NCBI GenBank assembly: GCA_030581615.1
Contig: JAKTTT010000048.1
Location: forward strand, 88,153-152,152
Source of the DNA: Alloascoidea africana
Lineage: Eukaryota; Ascomycota; Alloascoideomycetes; Alloascoideales; Alloascoideaceae
Direction: 5' to 3'
DNA: 64,000 nt
Shown here: positions 31,488 to 42,116 of the stretch, in pieces
Layout of the letters: every line of letters begins with the position of its first letter
Position numbering within the stretch: the stretch's first letter is position 1
Notes under the pieces: generated by a model
Seen by the model: the letters and a program-made list of their open reading frames with translations, nothing else
What the model was told of the DNA's origin: nothing
Databases searched by the model: none
Position numbers and translations under genes: made by a program

Positions 31488-34400
31488 CTATTTAACAATC
31501 TTGCAAACAAGGTCTCCTCCATCAACAGAGTCGCCTTCTTTGACCGAAAATTCAGAAACTTGACCACTAACTGGAGCACTGATAACCATCTCCATCTTCA
31601 TCGCGGAGAGAACAATCACTGGATCCCCCTTCTTTACCTCGCTGCCATCGTGAACCCGGGTTTCAACAACAACACCGGACATTGGAGCTCCAATTTCATT
31701 AGGATTGTGAGCATCGGCTTTGGGTCTGGATACAGTTTCGACTGCGGCATGTTTGTCTTCAACAGTAACCTTTCTCATTTCACCATTGAGTTCAAAATAA
31801 ACCTCTCTGGTACCGGTCTGTGTACTTAGAGCCGAGATTGCCATCAGCTTCACAATCAACGTCTTACCCTTTTCAATTTCAATCCACATCTCCTCTTCAA
31901 TCTCAGGAGGCGCGAGGAAATATCTGGTGGGCAAAATTGACAAATCGCCATACTTTTCGATGAAAGCCCGATATTCTTCAAACACTTTGGGATACATGTT
32001 GTAACTTGCAACATCGGTTTCGCGGATATGACCAAAACGCGAATCCAACTCTTCACGAATAGCTGCCAGATCGTAAGGAGCGAGGGATTTCCCAGGTCGT
32101 TCAAACAGTTTCTCACGCTTGCCTGCAAGCACATCTGTGCGCAATGGTTCGGGGAACCCACCAAAAGGTTGTCCCATCATGCCTTGGAAAAAATCAAGCA
32201 CTGATGCTGGGAAATCAAGAGTATTTGCCCTTGCTCTGACCTCGTCTGCAGTTAGTTGGTTGGAAACCATAAACTGGGCAAGATCACCAACGACTTTGGA
32301 GGTTGGCGTCACCTTCACTATATCTCCTAGCAGATTGTTTGCCTCGATATAAGCCTTTTTTGTTTCGATCCATTTTTCACCAAGGCCAACCTGCTGAGCC
32401 TGGAACAACAGGTTTGTCAATTGTCCACCTGGAATCTCGTGGTCATACACCTCTGGGTCTGGTCCTTTCAAATCAGCTTCAAAGCACGAATACAAAAGCC
32501 TCATTTGAGCCCAATAGTTGTCAATTGCTTTAAGATGGTTAACATCAAGGCCTGTGTCAATGGTTCCCTCAAGTGTGGCAATCAAGGCACTGATGGATGG
32601 TTGAGATGTCATTCCGGAAAGACTGTTTGAGGCAACATCCACAACGTCAGCTCCAGCTTTAGCACAAGCGGCCATAGATGCAACTCCAGTACCAGCCGAA
32701 TCGTGTGTATGAACATGAATCGGGAGGCTGGGATACTTGTCTCGGATGGTGCTAATGAGCAAAGTAGCAGCAGCAGGTTTAAGAGTTCCGGCCATATCTT
32801 TGATACCGAGAATATGGGTCCCCATTGCGACAATGTTATCCACCATCTTCATGTAATAATCCAGGTTATATTTCTTTTTGGGGTTGAGCATATCCCCAGA
32901 GTAGCAAACAGTGGCCTCAACGACACCACCGGCTTTCTTCACAGCATCAACGCCAACCTTAAGTTGGTCCAAGTCGTTTAGAGCGTCAAAGACTCTAAAC
33001 ACATCAACGCCATTTGTCTTGGCCTGCTCGACAAAGTGGTCAATGGCATTGTCAGGGAGGGAAGAGTAGGCGACACCATTAGCACCTCGCAACAGCATCT
33101 GGAATGGGATATTTGGAACAAGCTTTCTGAGCTTTCGTAGTCTTGCCCATGGATCCTCGTGCAAAAATCTAAGCGCCACATCAAAGGTTGCTCCACCCCA
33201 GCACTCGAGTGCAAAGGCATTGCTCAAAGCGTGAGAGGTTTGAGGAGCAACGCCCAACAAATCTGCAGTTCTTACTCTTGTGGCCAAAAGAGATTGGTGT
33301 GCATCTCTCCAAGTTGTGTCCATGATCAAGGTGCCCTTGTATTCCCGAACTGCTTTGGCAAATGCCTCGGGTCCCTTTGAAACGAGAATGTTTCTCCATC
33401 CTGAAGTGCATGGTTCGCTGACATCGATTTCATCACCGGTGGATGGGTCGAACAGTACAGGCAATATAGCTTCGGTTTTGAGCTTTGGGAGGCCGACTTG
33501 GCCTTTAATTGAAGAGCCGTTCACGGCCAGATCAGCAAGGTAGGCCAATAGCTTTTGGGCTCTGTTTTGAGAAGACAGCATTTCAAACAACTTTGGAGTA
33601 TCATCAATAAAAGTAGTCCAGCAGTCGCCGCGAATAAAAGTTTCGTTTGTGAGTAGAGCCAACAGGAAAGGAATGTTTGTTCTAACGCCACGAATACGGA
33701 ACTCGATAAGAGCCCGGATCATTTTTCTCCTTGCAATTTCATAGGTGGCTCCGGAACAGGTACACTTGACCAGCATGGAATCGTAATGTGGGGAAATGAC
33801 CGCACCGGCAAAGTTGTTTCCACCATCGAGACGGACGCCGTTTCCACCGGAGGATCTGTAGACTTCGATCTTGCCAGTGTCTGGTTGGAAATTCTTGGAA
33901 GGATCTTCGGTGGTGATACGGCATTGGATTGCGTAGCCTCGTAGATTGACGCGGTCTTGGGTGAGGCCGAGCTGGGGCAGCGAAGCGCCAGCAGCAATTT
34001 GGATTTGAGCGGCAACGAGATCGACGCCTGTGATTTCTTCAGTGATTGTGTGTTCGACCTGGATTCTTGGGTTGATTTCAATAAAGTAGTGTCTGTTTTG
34101 CTCATCGACGAGGAACTCTGCTGTTCCGGCGTTTCTATAGTTGACTGAATTTGCCAGAGTGACGGCATCGGCCAATATAGCATCTCGAACATGCTTGGGC
34201 AATTTGCCAGCGGGAGCCAGTTCAACGACTTTCTGGTGTCTTCTCTGCACGGAACAATCACGTTCGAAAAGATGGATGCAGTTGCCTCTTCCGTCAGCCA
34301 GAAGCTGCACTTCGATATGCTTAGGTTTGTCTAAGAATCTCTCAATAAACACTGTACCATTACCAAAAGAGGTTTTTGCTTCGGACACGGCTCTGTTGAA

Positions 34401-35012
34401 GGCATCTCCAATGTCATCGCCCTCTCTAACGACCCGCATGCCTCTTCCACCGCCGCCGAAAGCGGCCTTTATGATAACGGGATAGCCGTACTCTTGCACA
34501 AACTTGTCGGCGTCTTCAACCGATTCAACGGGGCCAGGAGTACCTGGGATGACGGGGACTTTGTTTGCAATTGCCAGTTTTCTGGCGGAAACCTTATCTC
34601 CCACAGCGTCGATTACGTTTGCTGGAGGGCCGACCCATTTGATACCAGCCTCCTCGACTTTTTTCGCAAACTCTGAGTTTTCAGAGAGGAAGCCGTAGCC
34701 CGGGTGGATCATGTTTGCGCCGTGCTGATGGGCAATTTTGATAATTTCGTCGATTTGCAGATAGGCCTGGACCGGGGTGTACTGATTGCGCTTGCCAATG
34801 ACGTAGGCCTCGTCGGCCTTGAGCCTGTGCATTGACAATCTGTCTTCATGGGAGTAGATAGCTATAGTGTGGAGGGACAATTCGTGGGCGGACCTAAAGA
34901 TACGGATTGCGATTTCGCCTCTGTTTGCTACGAGGACCTTGTTCATGGAGCCCAGCAGGGCGCTGTCGCTGCGGATGTGCCCAAAAGTCGGGACTTTCGG
35001 GGTGCTTGTCAT
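31488..35012 (-). CDS. PYC1: pyruvate carboxylase
   Basis: Biotin enzyme converting pyruvate + HCO3- + ATP to oxaloacetate; cytosolic in yeasts. The product is 1174 residues (S. cerevisiae 1178). The start is the ATG at 35012 (MTSTPKVPTFGHIR); the frame is open 60 nt further upstream but begins only with TTG. The biotin carboxylase domain opens NKVLVANRGEIAIRIFRSA and carries the ATP-grasp FGGGGRGMRVV. The carboxyltransferase begins near LIMDTTWRDAHQSLLATR. The biotin attachment site is VLSAMKMEM near the C-terminus, all as expected. With PCK1 it forms the bypass from pyruvate to PEP. Confidence 0.97.
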   Translation of the reverse strand: MTSTPKVPTFGHIRSDSALLGSMNKVLVANRGEIAIRIFRSAHELSLHTIAIYSHEDRLSMHRLKADEAYVIGKRNQYTPVQAYLQIDEIIKIAHQHGANMIHPGYGFLSENSEFAKKVEEAGIKWVGPPANVIDAVGDKVSARKLAIANKVPVIPGTPGPVESVEDADKFVQEYGYPVIIKAAFGGGGRGMRVVREGDDIGDAFNRAVSEAKTSFGNGTVFIERFLDKPKHIEVQLLADGRGNCIHLFERDCSVQRRHQKVVELAPAGKLPKHVRDAILADAVTLANSVNYRNAGTAEFLVDEQNRHYFIEINPRIQVEHTITEEITGVDLVAAQIQIAAGASLPQLGLTQDRVNLRGYAIQCRITTEDPSKNFQPDTGKIEVYRSSGGNGVRLDGGNNFAGAVISPHYDSMLVKCTCSGATYEIARRKMIRALIEFRIRGVRTNIPFLLALLTNETFIRGDCWTTFIDDTPKLFEMLSSQNRAQKLLAYLADLAVNGSSIKGQVGLPKLKTEAILPVLFDPSTGDEIDVSEPCTSGWRNILVSKGPEAFAKAVREYKGTLIMDTTWRDAHQSLLATRVRTADLLGVAPQTSHALSNAFALECWGGATFDVALRFLHEDPWARLRKLRKLVPNIPFQMLLRGANGVAYSSLPDNAIDHFVEQAKTNGVDVFRVFDALNDLDQLKVGVDAVKKAGGVVEATVCYSGDMLNPKKKYNLDYYMKMVDNIVAMGTHILGIKDMAGTLKPAAATLLISTIRDKYPSLPIHVHTHDSAGTGVASMAACAKAGADVVDVASNSLSGMTSQPSISALIATLEGTIDTGLDVNHLKAIDNYWAQMRLLYSCFEADLKGPDPEVYDHEIPGGQLTNLLFQAQQVGLGEKWIETKKAYIEANNLLGDIVKVTPTSKVVGDLAQFMVSNQLTADEVRARANTLDFPASVLDFFQGMMGQPFGGFPEPLRTDVLAGKREKLFERPGKSLAPYDLAAIREELDSRFGHIRETDVASYNMYPKVFEEYRAFIEKYGDLSILPTRYFLAPPEIEEEMWIEIEKGKTLIVKLMAISALSTQTGTREVYFELNGEMRKVTVEDKHAAVETVSRPKADAHNPNEIGAPMSGVVVETRVHDGSEVKKGDPVIVLSAMKMEMVISAPVSGQVSEFSVKEGDSVDGGDLVCKIVK

Positions 35013-35623
35013 TGTGAGAACAGGGAATTGGAATCGATGGATGGGGTGTGGGGGAGGAGGAAGAGAAGACAAGGGGGAGTTTTTTAAATAAAACGACCGA
35101 TGCCTATTTTGCGTTGGGCCAATCAGCGGGCGCTGGCGGGGGTTCTAACGGCCTAAGAGAATAAATTATTCGGACATGCACCGCATCTGCTCGTATCTGG
35201 GGCCAAAGGCCGAGCAACGACTCTGCCGGCCGCGGAGGGCCACCGGCCACCGGCCAGGGGCCTGTGCTGGGGCCTGTGCTGGGGCCCGTGCTGGAGGGCC
35301 TTGTAGTCGACTGGGCCGTTCGGCGAGGCCTGGGGTAGCGAGAGAGAAGGGGCCGGGGGACCAAAGAGGGACCCTAGAGGATCCCAGAGGACCTAAACCT
35401 AATTGCCAAGTTGCTTGTTTGGCATCCAGCACAGGGCCATTTCTCCGAGTCGGCAGACCGCGGGAGGTTAGGTGCCCCAAAGCCAGCAACGGGCAAGGGC
35501 TCAATGCAGCAGTCAATGTTCAATTGGAGGCCGCTTTTGCGCTGGGGGTTCTGTCGATGATGGATCATCTGGTGCTCAGTGGAGGACCACAATGGCCCAA
35601 ACGGGCAAGTACTCTAATAATTA

Positions 35624-35624
<1 letters not shown>

Positions 35625-35666
<42 letters not shown>
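35625..35666. repeat. TATC tetranucleotide microsatellite
   Basis: About ten TATC units in the 1.5-kb divergent region (35013-36523) between pyruvate carboxylase and HAC1. The same region holds a GC-rich block (35100-35500) with a triple GGGGCCTGTGCT-like repeat and no credible gene. Confidence 0.85.
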
Positions 35667-36458
35667 CTCTGCGCTCAGCACTCGCCAATCTCAATCTTGA
35701 GCAGCCCATTGTTGCTTGCCCCGACCCCAGATAAATCGTCCCGACGTGTAGGGACTGCGGTCCGCACAGCAACTGCCATTTGCAAACCGTCCAATTGGCA
35801 CACGCCCGCACATTCTCTCGCTGAGCAGAAAGCTGGGGTTCGTAAAAGTGACCAAACAATCCTAGCTGTCAAAGTAAAAATTTTTCCTCGTGCTGGCTGA
35901 CAGCTCACGTAGATAACCGCTAACCGCTAACGACTGCTCTCCCCACAATTTCCCTTTCCACGCCGCCAAAACCCGCGCGGCCGCGTGCTCTGGGCCCGTG
36001 CTGAGGAACCAACAACTGCTCGTCCAGCTCTTCTGGAACCCGTCTGTTCGCCGACTCCTCCCAGAACAGCCAAATCTCCGTTTTGTGCCAGCTGTTTCTG
36101 GCGAATGGGCGTCCAGCTAGTTGCGCGGGTGCAGCTTGCACAGCTGCAACGTGGTCATTACAGGAACATCCCTCGGCCTAATTGTACCACATCCCGCCAC
36201 ACACCCGCCCACACTTGACAGAATCGTCCGCTCTTTCGCCCAAACAGGCAACTGCGTACGTAATGGCGCATTTGCCCACAGCCCAATTTGCCCGATCAGG
36301 AACGCTGCATGCTGCTCTCGTGGCAAAAAAAAAAGATCTGCTTACGTGTCAGGTTACCCGGTGTTTACTCATAAAAAGCCCCAACCGATGATCATCCTCC
36401 TCCATCTTTTTCCTTAGGCTGCCACAAAAACAAAGACTTATAAAAGAACCAGTCCCTT

Positions 36459-36471
36459 CCCCCCCCCCCCC
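36459..36471 (+). repeat. poly-C tract in HAC1 upstream region
   Basis: Thirteen consecutive C, about 50 bp before the HAC1 ATG and about 20 bp after a CTTATAAAAG box. It is probably in or just before the HAC1 5' leader and is likely length-variable. Confidence 0.7.
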
Positions 36472-36523
36472 GTCCCACCTACACCTTTTCTAGGCATTTG
36501 TGAACCTACTGTTATTGACACAA

Positions 36524-37596
36524 ATGATGGGCGCTTCTACTGATGGCTCACGTACCTCTGAGCCCTCCCCGATACCTTCCGTGCTAGACCCATCATCTGT
36601 TGCTTGGCCGTCCACGGACAACAAGAGGAAAGATGATGACTCCTCAATGATCCTGCTTAATGGCTCTCTGGAGCCCCGCAAGCGTGCTCGAACCGACGAT
36701 GAAAAAGAACAGCGGAGAGTCCAACGTATAATGAGAAATCGCCAGGCTGCCCACGCTTCCAGAGAAAAGAAACGTAAACACATGGAGGACCTAGAGTCCC
36801 AGTGCTCGCATTTGACTACAGAAAACAGATTGCTGCAGGATGAACTGGACAAGACCAAGATAAAGCAGATCTCTTTGATCAGACAAACAAATTCCATGGT
36901 TAGCCAAATCAAACAATTAACGTCCATTATTCAGCAGGCAACTGGCATCAAAATCCCAGAAGTCGAATTCAATACCCCAACCATATCTCTGAAAAGAGTC
37001 CCTTCTTCCCCCATCCTCTCCCCTTCCCCTGGCTCCTCCGGTTCTTCTCCCCCATGTATCGATTCAGACTCGTCCTCCAGTTCTGTTGTCACCCCTCCTT
37101 CATCATCAGACTCCTCGGATCTGGACCTCATGTCCTCCAAGCTTTTGTCCGGTAATGAGCAAACCTCCTCCAATCTTGCCAAGCGACCGCGTTATCCAGC
37201 AGAGATAATGCAACGCTTTAATGCCTACCCGCTGCGTCGGCTCTTGAACAAGATGAGAGTGTCGTTTGCAATCAATTACCTTTTGATTTGCTTTTTGATG
37301 GCCCAATTGATGCCAATCTTGACAACGAGATTTTTTCAACAGCATTTCTTGAAAAGCTTGGTCCACAACAAACAGGCAATGAACAACTACTTGAACTCTC
37401 AACTCCAAACCTACTCGAGGAAAAAGACTTGCCAGAAGTTGAACAAAGAACTACCCCCGATGAACCTGGATCTAACCAATCATCTATCTTCGACGAGCTA
37501 TTTTTTGAAAAAGACTTCGAATTATTTGCAAGTGCTGAGAGCAGAATTACAAAGCCGATCTTTAAGGAAGAACTCCTGACCAGTACTAGCGTTTAG
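36524..37596 (+). CDS. HAC1: Hac1 unfolded-protein-response bZIP, with Ire1-type intron
   Basis: bZIP activator of the unfolded protein response. The start is the first in-frame ATG, 36524 (MMGAST). The basic region RRVQRIMRNRQAAHASREKK and a zipper beginning MEDLESQCSHL match Hac1. Unspliced, the frame ends at 37579 (351 residues) with a hydrophobic tail. Removing 37200-37231 (32 nt, two Ire1-type loops) shifts the frame and gives exons 36524-37199 and 37232-37596 (346 residues). The new tail starts at RYPAASALEQDESVV and is acidic and Asp/Phe/Leu-rich (QLPFDLLFDGPID, FDELFFEKDFELF), the character of a Hac1 activation domain. The two overlapping C-terminal frames are direct evidence for regulated splicing. 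Short Hac1 introns are known in other yeasts. Confidence 0.93.
37200..37231 (+). other. Ire1-dependent nonconventional HAC1 intron, 32 nt
   Basis: Ire1 cuts CNG^CNGN in seven-nt loops. The 5' site is CAG^CAGA (37197-37203) closed by the perfect stem TTATC/GATAA. The 3' site is CCG^CTGC (37229-37235) closed by GCCTAC/GTCGGC with one mismatch. There are no GT-AG borders or branch site. The length is not a multiple of three, so splicing switches the C-terminal frame. Confidence 0.88.
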
Positions 37597-38399
37597 TATT
37601 GCTACTACCAATTTTTTTTTTGTTAAACTTGGTCTACTGCTTACACTCTCTAGCGCTACAATGCAATCGAAACTAACCGCTAGTGTTTGAAACGGTCTCT
37701 TTTGTTGTTTTCTTTTGGATTAATGGCTTCAAAGGCGCGTTACCTAAAACTGCGACGGGACCATTATCCGAAGACTCTTGAGAGAACATTTCATGTACTT
37801 GGCCTATTGTTCCGATGCATTAGCGCTATTGTTGAAAGCATTGTCCAGGTTTCAGAAATTTTGTATGGCAAGACTAAACCACACTATAGGGTTGTTTTTT
37901 TCTTTTGGTACGCTAATCATTCATTTTCACATTTTGGAATTTTTTGACGTTTTAATGAGGTTTTATATATTTATATTACTGTATTTTTTTTTCTCTCTCT
38001 CTCTCTGCTTTATCTCTGATCTATACATATATACTTTTAGTCTTCATGTTCAAAGCTGATAAATATGCAAGGGATACATTTGTTGGCGATTTTGTTCATT
38101 AATTTAATGTTTCAATTTCTTTAAGTTATTCGTACACAGCAGATCCAAGTTGTATTCAAACCTATACAGGACTTTTATAAAAAACGCATTATCTGGAGCT
38201 TTGTTCATTAGCAAAAAAAAAAAAAAAAAAAGTAGCAACAAAAATACATTAAAAAGTTTCAAGTTCATCCCTTCTCCTAAAGATGCAATTTGCATCTTTT
38301 GGAAACGAAACACATGTATCATAATCTAATAAAAAAGCTTAACTCGTTATGCAAAAAAAGATTAAAAACAAAAAAAAAAATATATCATTGTAAAGGAGA

Positions 38400-40355
38400 T
38401 CATTTTCCAAATCCAATGCTTCGCCAAAAGCTCTTCTTTTTTTTCTTCTTTTTTTCTTCTGGGTTACCTGTGGAATGAATACTGTAGATGGGTGTACCAC
38501 CAGCAGGAGAACTCTTGACAGCTTTCAACTTGGAACCATATAGACTTGAATCGCCAATTTTGCCAGGATCTTCCTGTGCACGTCTCTGTGAAGGGGGGAT
38601 TGAAGGAGCTTGGATTTGGATTTTGGGGACTGCGGGTGTGGACATTGCACGATGAGCATGTGGACCAGAGTCATAAGATGATGATGATGTTGATGTTGAT
38701 GGCCCACTGGGAGAACTTAATGCTGGTCTCAATTGCAATCCGCTTGTCGATTTGTCACTGAAGAACGGCTCTGGTTCCTCTGCAGAATCGATTGTCAACG
38801 TGTTTGATATTGTTGGTAGATTGCCCAACTGGTCCAACACTGAGCTTCTTGTGATGGCCGCGTTGTACGACTTTCGTTGATTCAAAAGTGGTCTTTTGGC
38901 CTGTTTGGAAGCCGCCTCCTTTGAGGATCGAGAAGCCGATGAACCATTGGTAGAAAGCGCAGTTCCTTCCTTTATGCCTTCCAAAAGAGTTGTGGACTGT
39001 GTCTTGGGGAGCGGTTCTGGATCAAGCATCGACCTAGGCATATAAGCACTCGCCTCTTCCACTTTTTTCCGGGCAATGGCGAGAGAATCATCTGAAGCCT
39101 TTACCAACATTTCTAAAAACGTACGTTTTGTTAAATTCTGGGGGAGTTTGCTGTCAGATTCCGACTCCGATTCGGATTCAACAGTTGTGGCCTTTTTCTT
39201 CTTATTCAGTGGCAAATGAGGAAAAGCAGTCTGTTGCAAATCTTCGAGAAAATGGTACTCAAACTTTCTCATGTTAGAAGATGGTACAAGAATAACAGGG
39301 ACTGGAGATTTTAGCAACAATCTATCGCTGATTTTTAGTGAACGCTGACTTCGGAAACTTGATTTCGCCAACACTTTTGAACCAACCGCTATGATTGTTG
39401 GCGTGTAAAGACGATAGCTCTCTTTAACCACTGTTGAGGTGTCTCCAACGGCAAGCTCAACAGAAACGCTGAATATCAACTCAGGATCAGCAGCGGTTTT
39501 GATATAGTCGCAAATGCTTCTTGTCGTCTCCAAAACATGAGAAGCAGTTCGGTCCACTTCAGGGACATGTTTGCCATATATGCTGTCTATGGACCAAACT
39601 TTTCTAGAGGCTTCCCATTCTGAAATCGAAGCGACTACCACTAGTGTATCTCCATTCTCAAGAACATCTTTGAGCAAGTAGTCCAATGCAACCCAGGTAT
39701 GGCGTCTACCGGAAATGTAACATAAGATCGAGCGGCCGGGCAGTCTCGCACGCGAGGCTTCGTGATTCAAGCGATCAAAATCCCGATGCTCGAACGACAT
39801 GCTGCAAACATTGCTCCGAGAAACAGGCTCAGTGGGATATCGGTTTCCCAAACTGGCCAAAAGCTTGTTGATCTGTTGCAGGCTCACGGGCTGGGAGCCA
39901 GATGGAGAGGAAGGACTGCCACTTCGACGAAATGAGGACCCCGGTGGAGACACTCGTCCACCAGCAGGGCTTCTGGATCTGGGCGACGATCCAGGGGAGC
40001 GATCAAAGGGTTGTCTTATCTCGTGTCTATTGAGGCCAATAAGGGGCTCATCGGACCATTCATGCTCGATGAATTCGCTGTTGACGGTGTCGAATGATAC
40101 TCGATGGGAAAACCTGTTGGCTCTTTCCCCTTTGCCGCCATCGGTTACGGCTTGTGGCTTTCCAAGATTTAGGCTTGGTTCATTAATGCTGACTGTGGGC
40201 TCCTCCGCCTTGGTCGCTTCGACCGCATCGTTAGCTTCCAGTGAGGATGGCAGCGCCGATGCCGATGCTGATAAAGAAGTGATCTCCTCGGCTATTGGAT
40301 CAACACCTTCCTCGTCGACCGGCCTCGCATTTTCGGGGATCAAGGGTAAAGTCAT
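38400..40355 (-). CDS. UspA-domain protein with long disordered flanks
   Basis: A 651-residue protein starting at ATG 40355 (MTLPLIPENARP); the frame is open further but only from TTG. A universal-stress-protein fold spans about 205-360: a first strand RSILCYISGRRHTWVALDYLL, written here as RSILCYISGRRHTW, and the late motif GSKVLAKSSFR..SDRLLLKSPVPVILV, the usual UspA nucleotide-binding end. The flanks are Ser/Pro-rich with likely phosphorylation clusters. The C-terminus ends in seven Lys then SFWRSIGFGK, a basic-aromatic tail that could touch membranes. UspA proteins often bind ATP and respond to stress. The 803-bp gap to HAC1 (37597-38399) is AT-rich with homopolymers and no gene. Confidence 0.75.
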   Translation of the reverse strand: MTLPLIPENARPVDEEGVDPIAEEITSLSASASALPSSLEANDAVEATKAEEPTVSINEPSLNLGKPQAVTDGGKGERANRFSHRVSFDTVNSEFIEHEWSDEPLIGLNRHEIRQPFDRSPGSSPRSRSPAGGRVSPPGSSFRRSGSPSSPSGSQPVSLQQINKLLASLGNRYPTEPVSRSNVCSMSFEHRDFDRLNHEASRARLPGRSILCYISGRRHTWVALDYLLKDVLENGDTLVVVASISEWEASRKVWSIDSIYGKHVPEVDRTASHVLETTRSICDYIKTAADPELIFSVSVELAVGDTSTVVKESYRLYTPTIIAVGSKVLAKSSFRSQRSLKISDRLLLKSPVPVILVPSSNMRKFEYHFLEDLQQTAFPHLPLNKKKKATTVESESESESDSKLPQNLTKRTFLEMLVKASDDSLAIARKKVEEASAYMPRSMLDPEPLPKTQSTTLLEGIKEGTALSTNGSSASRSSKEAASKQAKRPLLNQRKSYNAAITRSSVLDQLGNLPTISNTLTIDSAEEPEPFFSDKSTSGLQLRPALSSPSGPSTSTSSSSYDSGPHAHRAMSTPAVPKIQIQAPSIPPSQRRAQEDPGKIGDSSLYGSKLKAVKSSPAGGTPIYSIHSTGNPEEKKKKKKKSFWRSIGFGK

Positions 40356-40856
40356 TCTCAATTCTCGACGAGAACGCTGTTGCTTGTGTGCGAGTAAGCG
40401 GATGAACGAGTCCAAAATACGAGAGTAGTGGAAAAGAGGAACCGAAAAGCAAAAATGGTGGTGACCTTATTTGTGATCCCTTTTCGTCCTGCTTATTTTT
40501 TTCTGTGGCAGACATGGATTTGGCAAAACTGAAATTGCCTTGGGCGAGCCAGGAGCTTTTCTCCTTCTCCTTCTCTGTCTCTGTCTCTGTCTCGGGCCCC
40601 CTGCCGGCCTGCTCTGCCAACCGCGCCCGCCAGACTAGCGCCCGATTGCCCGATTGCTCCATTTCCCGCGGTTTGTCGCCGGCTGGGGGCTCTGTGTCTC
40701 AGACTGCTCTTCGGCCAGCCAGATCGGACCATATCCTTAACATCAGCGCCAGCACCAGCACCAGCTCAACATCATCAACATCAACATCAACACCCACACA
40801 CCCGCCCCGGCACCGCTCCAAAAGCTGAACCTCGTGCGAATGCTGGCCCTCTATCG

Positions 40857-41448
40857 ATGATTCCAGCAGCGAGATTGGCTCCACGCCGACTACTGGCGAT
40901 CCGCCCCCGGAGGCTCTTGTCTGGGTCCTGCTACAGGCTCCAGGAAAAGGAAAAAGCCGCTCCCAGCGCGACAGATAAAGTGACGGCATCCGCTACTGCC
41001 ACTCTGAAATCGACCAAAGTGGATCAGGCGACCTTGGATAAGCAGACCACCACTGCCGCAAAGGAGGTAAAGGAAACTGGAGCTGAAGCTGAAGCAAAGA
41101 AGCCCGAGCCTCTTAAACCGCAACCTGTTTCGTCTCAAGTCTCGGGGCCCAAGGAGACGCCCAAAAAGCCAAAGAAAAAGATTGGTGCATTCCGGGGAGG
41201 GTTAGTATTAAACCAATCATTGGGTTCCTTTTATTCGAAATCGTCTTCTCACATCACGTTTTAATAGGATTCTCGGATTCTTGTTCGGATCAGTCACCTC
41301 AGGGGCTGCGATCTACTACCTGTTTTTGGATAACTTTGAGGAGTCCAATTCACAGGCAATTGGCGAAGTTCTCAAGTTGAGACACACGGTTCTTGGACTG
41401 GAAGCTCAAGTCAAGGACTTGGAAACTGCCGTGCAGAATAGGAATTAA
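40857..41448 (+). CDS. small mitochondrial single-pass membrane protein, spliced
   Basis: Exon 1 is 40857-41200 and exon 2 is 41268-41448. The 67-nt intron (41201-41267) has donor GTTAGT and acceptor AATAG; the join gives AFRGGILGFLFGS. The 174-residue product starts with an Arg-rich amphipathic leader (MIPAARLAPRRLLAIRPRRL) typical of mitochondrial import. A Lys/Glu/Ala-rich stretch follows, then a single membrane segment of about 20 residues ending GAAIYYLFL, then a short coiled coil (LRHTVLGLEAQVKDLE). That layout fits small inner-membrane assembly factors. I do not recognise the family. A short uORF (ATG at 40839) ends at the CDS start. The gene is divergent from the UspA gene; 41449-42116 is AT-rich with no gene. 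Confidence 0.7.
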
Positions 41449-42116
41449 ATCTTGATGCGTTTTCTGTTGATCTATGATACATATGAATTTGTTTGATTGT
41501 AGCACTTGAGAGGAATAGGAATTTCATTTTCCCACCCCCATAAACTTGGCTCCACTTGCTTTGTAATTTTCTTGGTGTCCCCCAGAAAGTTTCTGAAAAA
41601 GGCTGCACATTCAACAGTGCGCGCTGTTAGAATATCTATTTCTCTATGTACAAATTCAAACCGACAACAGCTGTCGTTTTGTCTCATATATGTCGTGCGA
41701 TTGTGCAAAATAAAAAGGAATCTACAGAAAGAAAGATAAAAGGGAACGAGAAACATGTCATGGTATTTATACTGTAAATGGGAACTACTGATAATGATGA
41801 TATCCTTGACGGGCAGAGATTGGATTAAAGGCAATTTCTGAGATTCATTCGAGGGAAATTCAAATGTTGATATTGTAGTAATTATCAAAAATGTAACAAA
41901 AAGCATTTACTTTAAAAAAAAAAAAAGATGGTGCGCTGTAATATCGAGAGAAAGAAAAAAGAAAAGTGAATCTTTAGCAAGATGGAACAAATTTAATAGA
42001 GGGAAAAGGGTGGGGGAGATTGGGCCATTCGTCGACATTACCATCCTTTGTATCATGTTCTTTTTCTTATTCTCTCATGTAAAGCTTTGATTTTGTTTAA
42101 CACTTCAAAAGCCACA

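Noticed and set aside
35176-35700. 174-codon plus-strand frame between pyruvate carboxylase and HAC1
   Set aside because: It runs through a GC-rich repeat and the TATC microsatellite (giving a repeated Ile-Tyr-Leu-Ser tail); the composition is that of a repeat, not a gene.
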